A stretch of DNA of 64,000 nucleotides from Polyangia bacterium (GTDB taxonomy: Bacteria; Myxococcota_A; Polyangia; Nannocystales; Nannocystaceae). Below are positions 61,830-64,000 of the stretch, piece after piece (position 1 is the stretch's first letter; each line of letters opens with the position of its first letter). The DNA lies in the NCBI GenBank assembly GCA_030429545.1, contig JAUIFF010000007.1, positions 124,001 through 188,000 on the forward strand. The letters are read 5' to 3'. The notes under the pieces were generated by a model. That model was not told the DNA's origin and did no database searches. It saw nothing but the letters and a program-made list of their open reading frames with translations. The translations under genes and the position numbers were made by a program.

Positions 61830-64000
61830 CTACGACCGCGGCGGCTTGCTCGAGAGGTACTGCTTGGGCCAAAACACCGCCTCGCCATCGTAACCCTGGT
61901 CGATGGCGGCATGCAGGGTCAGGTATGGGTCGCGCAGGTGCGGCCTGGCCAACGCACACAGGTCGGCCCGACCCGAGGCGATGATTGTATTGACATGGTC
62001 CCACCCCTGGATGTTGCCGACCGCCATGGTCGGGATGTGAGCCTCGTTGCGAATCCGGTCGCTAAACGGCGTCTGAAACATCCGCCCGTAGATCGGTTGG
62101 GCCTCGGTGCTCGTCTGCCCGGCTGAAACATCGACGACATCACAACCGTGGGCCTTGAGCATTTTGGCGATCTCAACCGCCTCGTTGCCATCGACCCCGC
62201 CCGGTACCCAATCGGTCGCAGAAATCCGGACGAACATCGGCTTGTCCTCGGGCCACGCCGCGCGGGCGGCATCAAACACCTCGAGCGCAAACCGCATGCG
62301 ATTTTCCAAGCTCCCGCCGTATTCGTCGGTCCGCGTATTCGACAGGGGCGAGATAAACGACGACAGCAGGTAGCCGTGGGCAAAGTGGAGCTCGACCATG
62401 TCAAAGCCTGCCTCTTGGGCCATCTCAACAGCGCGGACAAAGTCGTCGCGCACCGCATCCATGTCGGCCCGGTCCATCGCCTTGGGTACCTGGTTTTGTG
62501 GCGTCCAGGGAATCGCCGAGGCCGAAATCACCGGCCAATCGGCCGTTTGCTCGGGCGGTAGCGGCTCGTCCATACCGTCCCACATCAACTTGGTGGCCGC
62601 CTTGCGACCGGCGTGGGCGAGTTGCAGCCCGATCTTGGCCTCACTATGTGTATGCACAAAGTTTACGACCCGGCGCCAGGCCGCCACATGCTCGGGTCGG
62701 TACATCCCGGCACACCCGGGCGTGATCCGACCCTCGCGCGAAACATCCGTCATCTCGGTCAACACAAGGCCCGCGCCGCCGAGCGCCCGGCTGCCAATAT
62801 GCACCAGATGCCAGTCGTCGATCAGTCCGTCCTCGGCCGAGTACTGGCACATCGGCGACACGACCACGCGGTTTTTGAGCTTCATTCCCCGAACTGCAAA
62901 CGGGGTAAACATCGGCGGTGGTGCGGGATCGATGTGGGTACAACCATGGTTGTCGGCAAACCACCGATCGTAGCCGGCAATGTACTCGGCGTCGCGCAGG
63001 CGCAGGTTTTGGTAGGTCACCCGCTTGCTGCGGGTCAGCAGGCTCATCACCATCTGTTCGGGGGAAAACTGCTTGTAGCGGCTGATTTCCTCAAACCACG
63101 TGCGACTGACCCGGGCGGCCCGCTGCAACTTGGCAACATCGAGCCAGCGATCTTCGTAGTACTGGGCAAGCGCCGCTTGCAGGCCTTCGGGGGAAGAAAG
63201 CGGGGCCAGCCGCTCGACCAGGCAAATCGCATCTTCCATCGCCAACTTGGTGCCCGAACCGATCGAAAAGTGGGCCGTGTGGGCGGCGTCGCCGATCAAC
63301 ACAAAATTGTTGTAGGACCAACGTTCGCACTTAACCGTACGAAAATTACGCCAAATCGACTTGTTGGTCAGCAGTTTGTGGCCGTCGAGTTCCGGGGCAA
63401 ACAGCTCCTCTAGGTAGGCGACACTCTGTTCGGTCGTTTTTTTGTCGAACCCGGCACGGGCCCAAGTCTCTGAATCGGTTTCGACGATAAATGTGCTGGT
63501 CTTCGAATCAAATGGATATGCATGGACCTGAAACAGGCCATCGGCATTTTCGCGGATAATGAACGTAAACGCCTGTAGCCGCTTGTCGGTCCCCAACCAG
63601 ATAAACTTGGCCTCGTTGATCTCGACCGAGGGTTTGAAGTGCTCGGCAAAGGTCGAGCGGACCAGGCTGTTGATGCCATCGGCTGCAATCACCACATCGG
63701 CGTCGGCAAACTGCGTGGGATCGCTGCACTCGTGGGAAAATTGCATATGCACGCCAACCTCGGCGCAGCGCTCCTGCAAAATCTGCAACAACTGGCGCCG
63801 GGCGAGCCCGCAAAACCCGTGCCCCGAGGAGCGGATCATTTTCCCGGCAAAATGCGTGTCGATGTCGTCCCAATAGGCAAATGCCTCGGTGATCCGGGCA
63901 AAACTCTCCGGGTCGGCGCGCTCTAAGTTGCCGAGGGTTTCATTGGAAAACACCACCCCCCAGCCAAACGTGTCGTTTGGTCGGTTGCGTTCCCACAGCT
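61830..64000 (-). CDS. Bifunctional salicylyl-CoA 5-hydroxylase/oxidoreductase (5' end outside window)
   Basis: The visible 723 residues join two enzymes. The N-terminal part is an FAD-dependent aromatic hydroxylase: it reads in from the edge as ERNRPNDTFGWGVVFS and includes SSGHGFCGLAR, VVIAADGINSLVR and VLIGDAAHTAHFSIGSG. From about 62,900 down follows an Old Yellow Enzyme-type FMN domain (FAVRGMKLKNRVVVSPMCQYS, LQLAHAGRKA, ELHFAHGYLLSSFISPLSN, DVVDVSAGQTS). This fusion is known from aerobic and hybrid aromatic degradation, where salicylyl-CoA is hydroxylated to gentisyl-CoA. The start lies beyond the window. Confidence 0.93.
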   Translation of the reverse strand, partial: LWERNRPNDTFGWGVVFSNETLGNLERADPESFARITEAFAYWDDIDTHFAGKMIRSSGHGFCGLARRQLLQILQERCAEVGVHMQFSHECSDPTQFADADVVIAADGINSLVRSTFAEHFKPSVEINEAKFIWLGTDKRLQAFTFIIRENADGLFQVHAYPFDSKTSTFIVETDSETWARAGFDKKTTEQSVAYLEELFAPELDGHKLLTNKSIWRNFRTVKCERWSYNNFVLIGDAAHTAHFSIGSGTKLAMEDAICLVERLAPLSSPEGLQAALAQYYEDRWLDVAKLQRAARVSRTWFEEISRYKQFSPEQMVMSLLTRSKRVTYQNLRLRDAEYIAGYDRWFADNHGCTHIDPAPPPMFTPFAVRGMKLKNRVVVSPMCQYSAEDGLIDDWHLVHIGSRALGGAGLVLTEMTDVSREGRITPGCAGMYRPEHVAAWRRVVNFVHTHSEAKIGLQLAHAGRKAATKLMWDGMDEPLPPEQTADWPVISASAIPWTPQNQVPKAMDRADMDAVRDDFVRAVEMAQEAGFDMVELHFAHGYLLSSFISPLSNTRTDEYGGSLENRMRFALEVFDAARAAWPEDKPMFVRISATDWVPGGVDGNEAVEIAKMLKAHGCDVVDVSAGQTSTEAQPIYGRMFQTPFSDRIRNEAHIPTMAVGNIQGWDHVNTIIASGRADLCALARPHLRDPYLTLHAAIDQGYDGEAVFWPKQYLSSKPPRS

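Larger units (their letters stand above)
1599..63752. repeat. Dispersed 12-bp palindromic word family (DTGYA-NN-TRCAH)
   Basis: Strict matches by eye start at 1599, 8364, 8548, 9095, 10618, 12239, 12760, 16886, 18824, 21697, 22850, 24810, 26043, 27637, 33136, 41821, 43702, 45963, 47583, 47684, 49804, 51964, 55592, 56730, 61803 and 63741. Perfect palindromes include ATGTACATACAT (8364, 21697), TTGCAAGTGCAA (22850) apart from its centre, and TTGCAGTTGCAA (55592) likewise. Near matches keep one full half, TGYA, and only RCA in the other (for example 7781, 13490, 15478, 16194, 17562, 20067, 22089, 40578, 40699, 51292, 56298, 58108, 61985, 62648). Entry limits mark the first and last strict copy, not one continuous repeat. 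Confidence 0.8.

Overview
The window looks like chromosomal DNA of a myxobacterium, most likely of the Nannocystaceae type (Nannocystis/Plesiocystis/Enhygromyxa). The DNA is GC-rich. It carries four Hanks-type Ser/Thr kinase genes, many secreted lipoproteins with long Ser/Thr/Asp linkers, (Asp-Gly)n tracts, a MYXO-CTERM-like C-terminal tail, bacterial fibrinogen-like domains and a VKOR fusion. No phage, insertion sequence, rRNA or CRISPR array was seen. The genus is an inference from these traits.

Layout. 0-2.2 kb: the end of an unknown gene, then an RtcB-type RNA ligase and release factor H, a known ribosome repair/rescue pair. 2.6-9 kb: an acidic membrane protein, a thioredoxin/TPR lipoprotein, ClpB and a HupE-like protein. 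9-17 kb: a DUF2330/MYXO-CTERM protein, MetF coupled to a secreted zinc protease, a small membrane protein, a FadL-like porin and an amidohydrolase. 17-24 kb: CysRS, a tail-anchored coiled-coil protein, a DUF2797 protein, a lipase-like hydrolase and a kinase. 23.7-27.6 kb: an operon of near-identical fibrinogen-like lipoproteins that runs into that kinase. 27.6-36 kb: a TPR membrane protein with a decayed field of its own 3' end, a five-gene kinase/oxidative-folding operon and an M50 protease. 36-45 kb: 3-hydroxyacyl-CoA dehydrogenase, a CPBP protease, tRNA-Leu, pyruvate kinase and a 1,557-residue kinase with FG-GAP and TPR regions. 45-50 kb: radical SAM protein, aldo/keto reductase, an ExbB-like membrane protein and a membrane-anchored ECF sigma factor. 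50-62 kb: mostly surface lipoproteins (Cys-rich, DUF4331-like, fibrinogen-like, zinc protease, cell-wall-type), a large TPR protein and a NADAR protein. 62-64 kb: a bifunctional salicylyl-CoA 5-hydroxylase/oxidoreductase cut by the window edge.

Two patterns cut across gene boundaries and are the main candidates for something undescribed. First, a 12-bp palindromic word, roughly DTGYA-NN-TRCAH, recurs at least 26 times in strict form plus about 30 near matches. It lies inside and between genes in all reading frames, about once per kilobase, where base composition predicts about one strict match in the window. It recalls cyanobacterial HIP1 or DNA-uptake words but is a different sequence. Second, at four loci the 3' end of a gene is repeated just beyond its stop codon as a ladder of degenerating copies (prfH, the 12.2-kb protease, the 19-kb coiled-coil gene and the 27.6-kb TPR gene). 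A three-copy long-palindrome element at 48.2-48.6 kb and a dense repeat field at 37.2-37.9 kb add to this.
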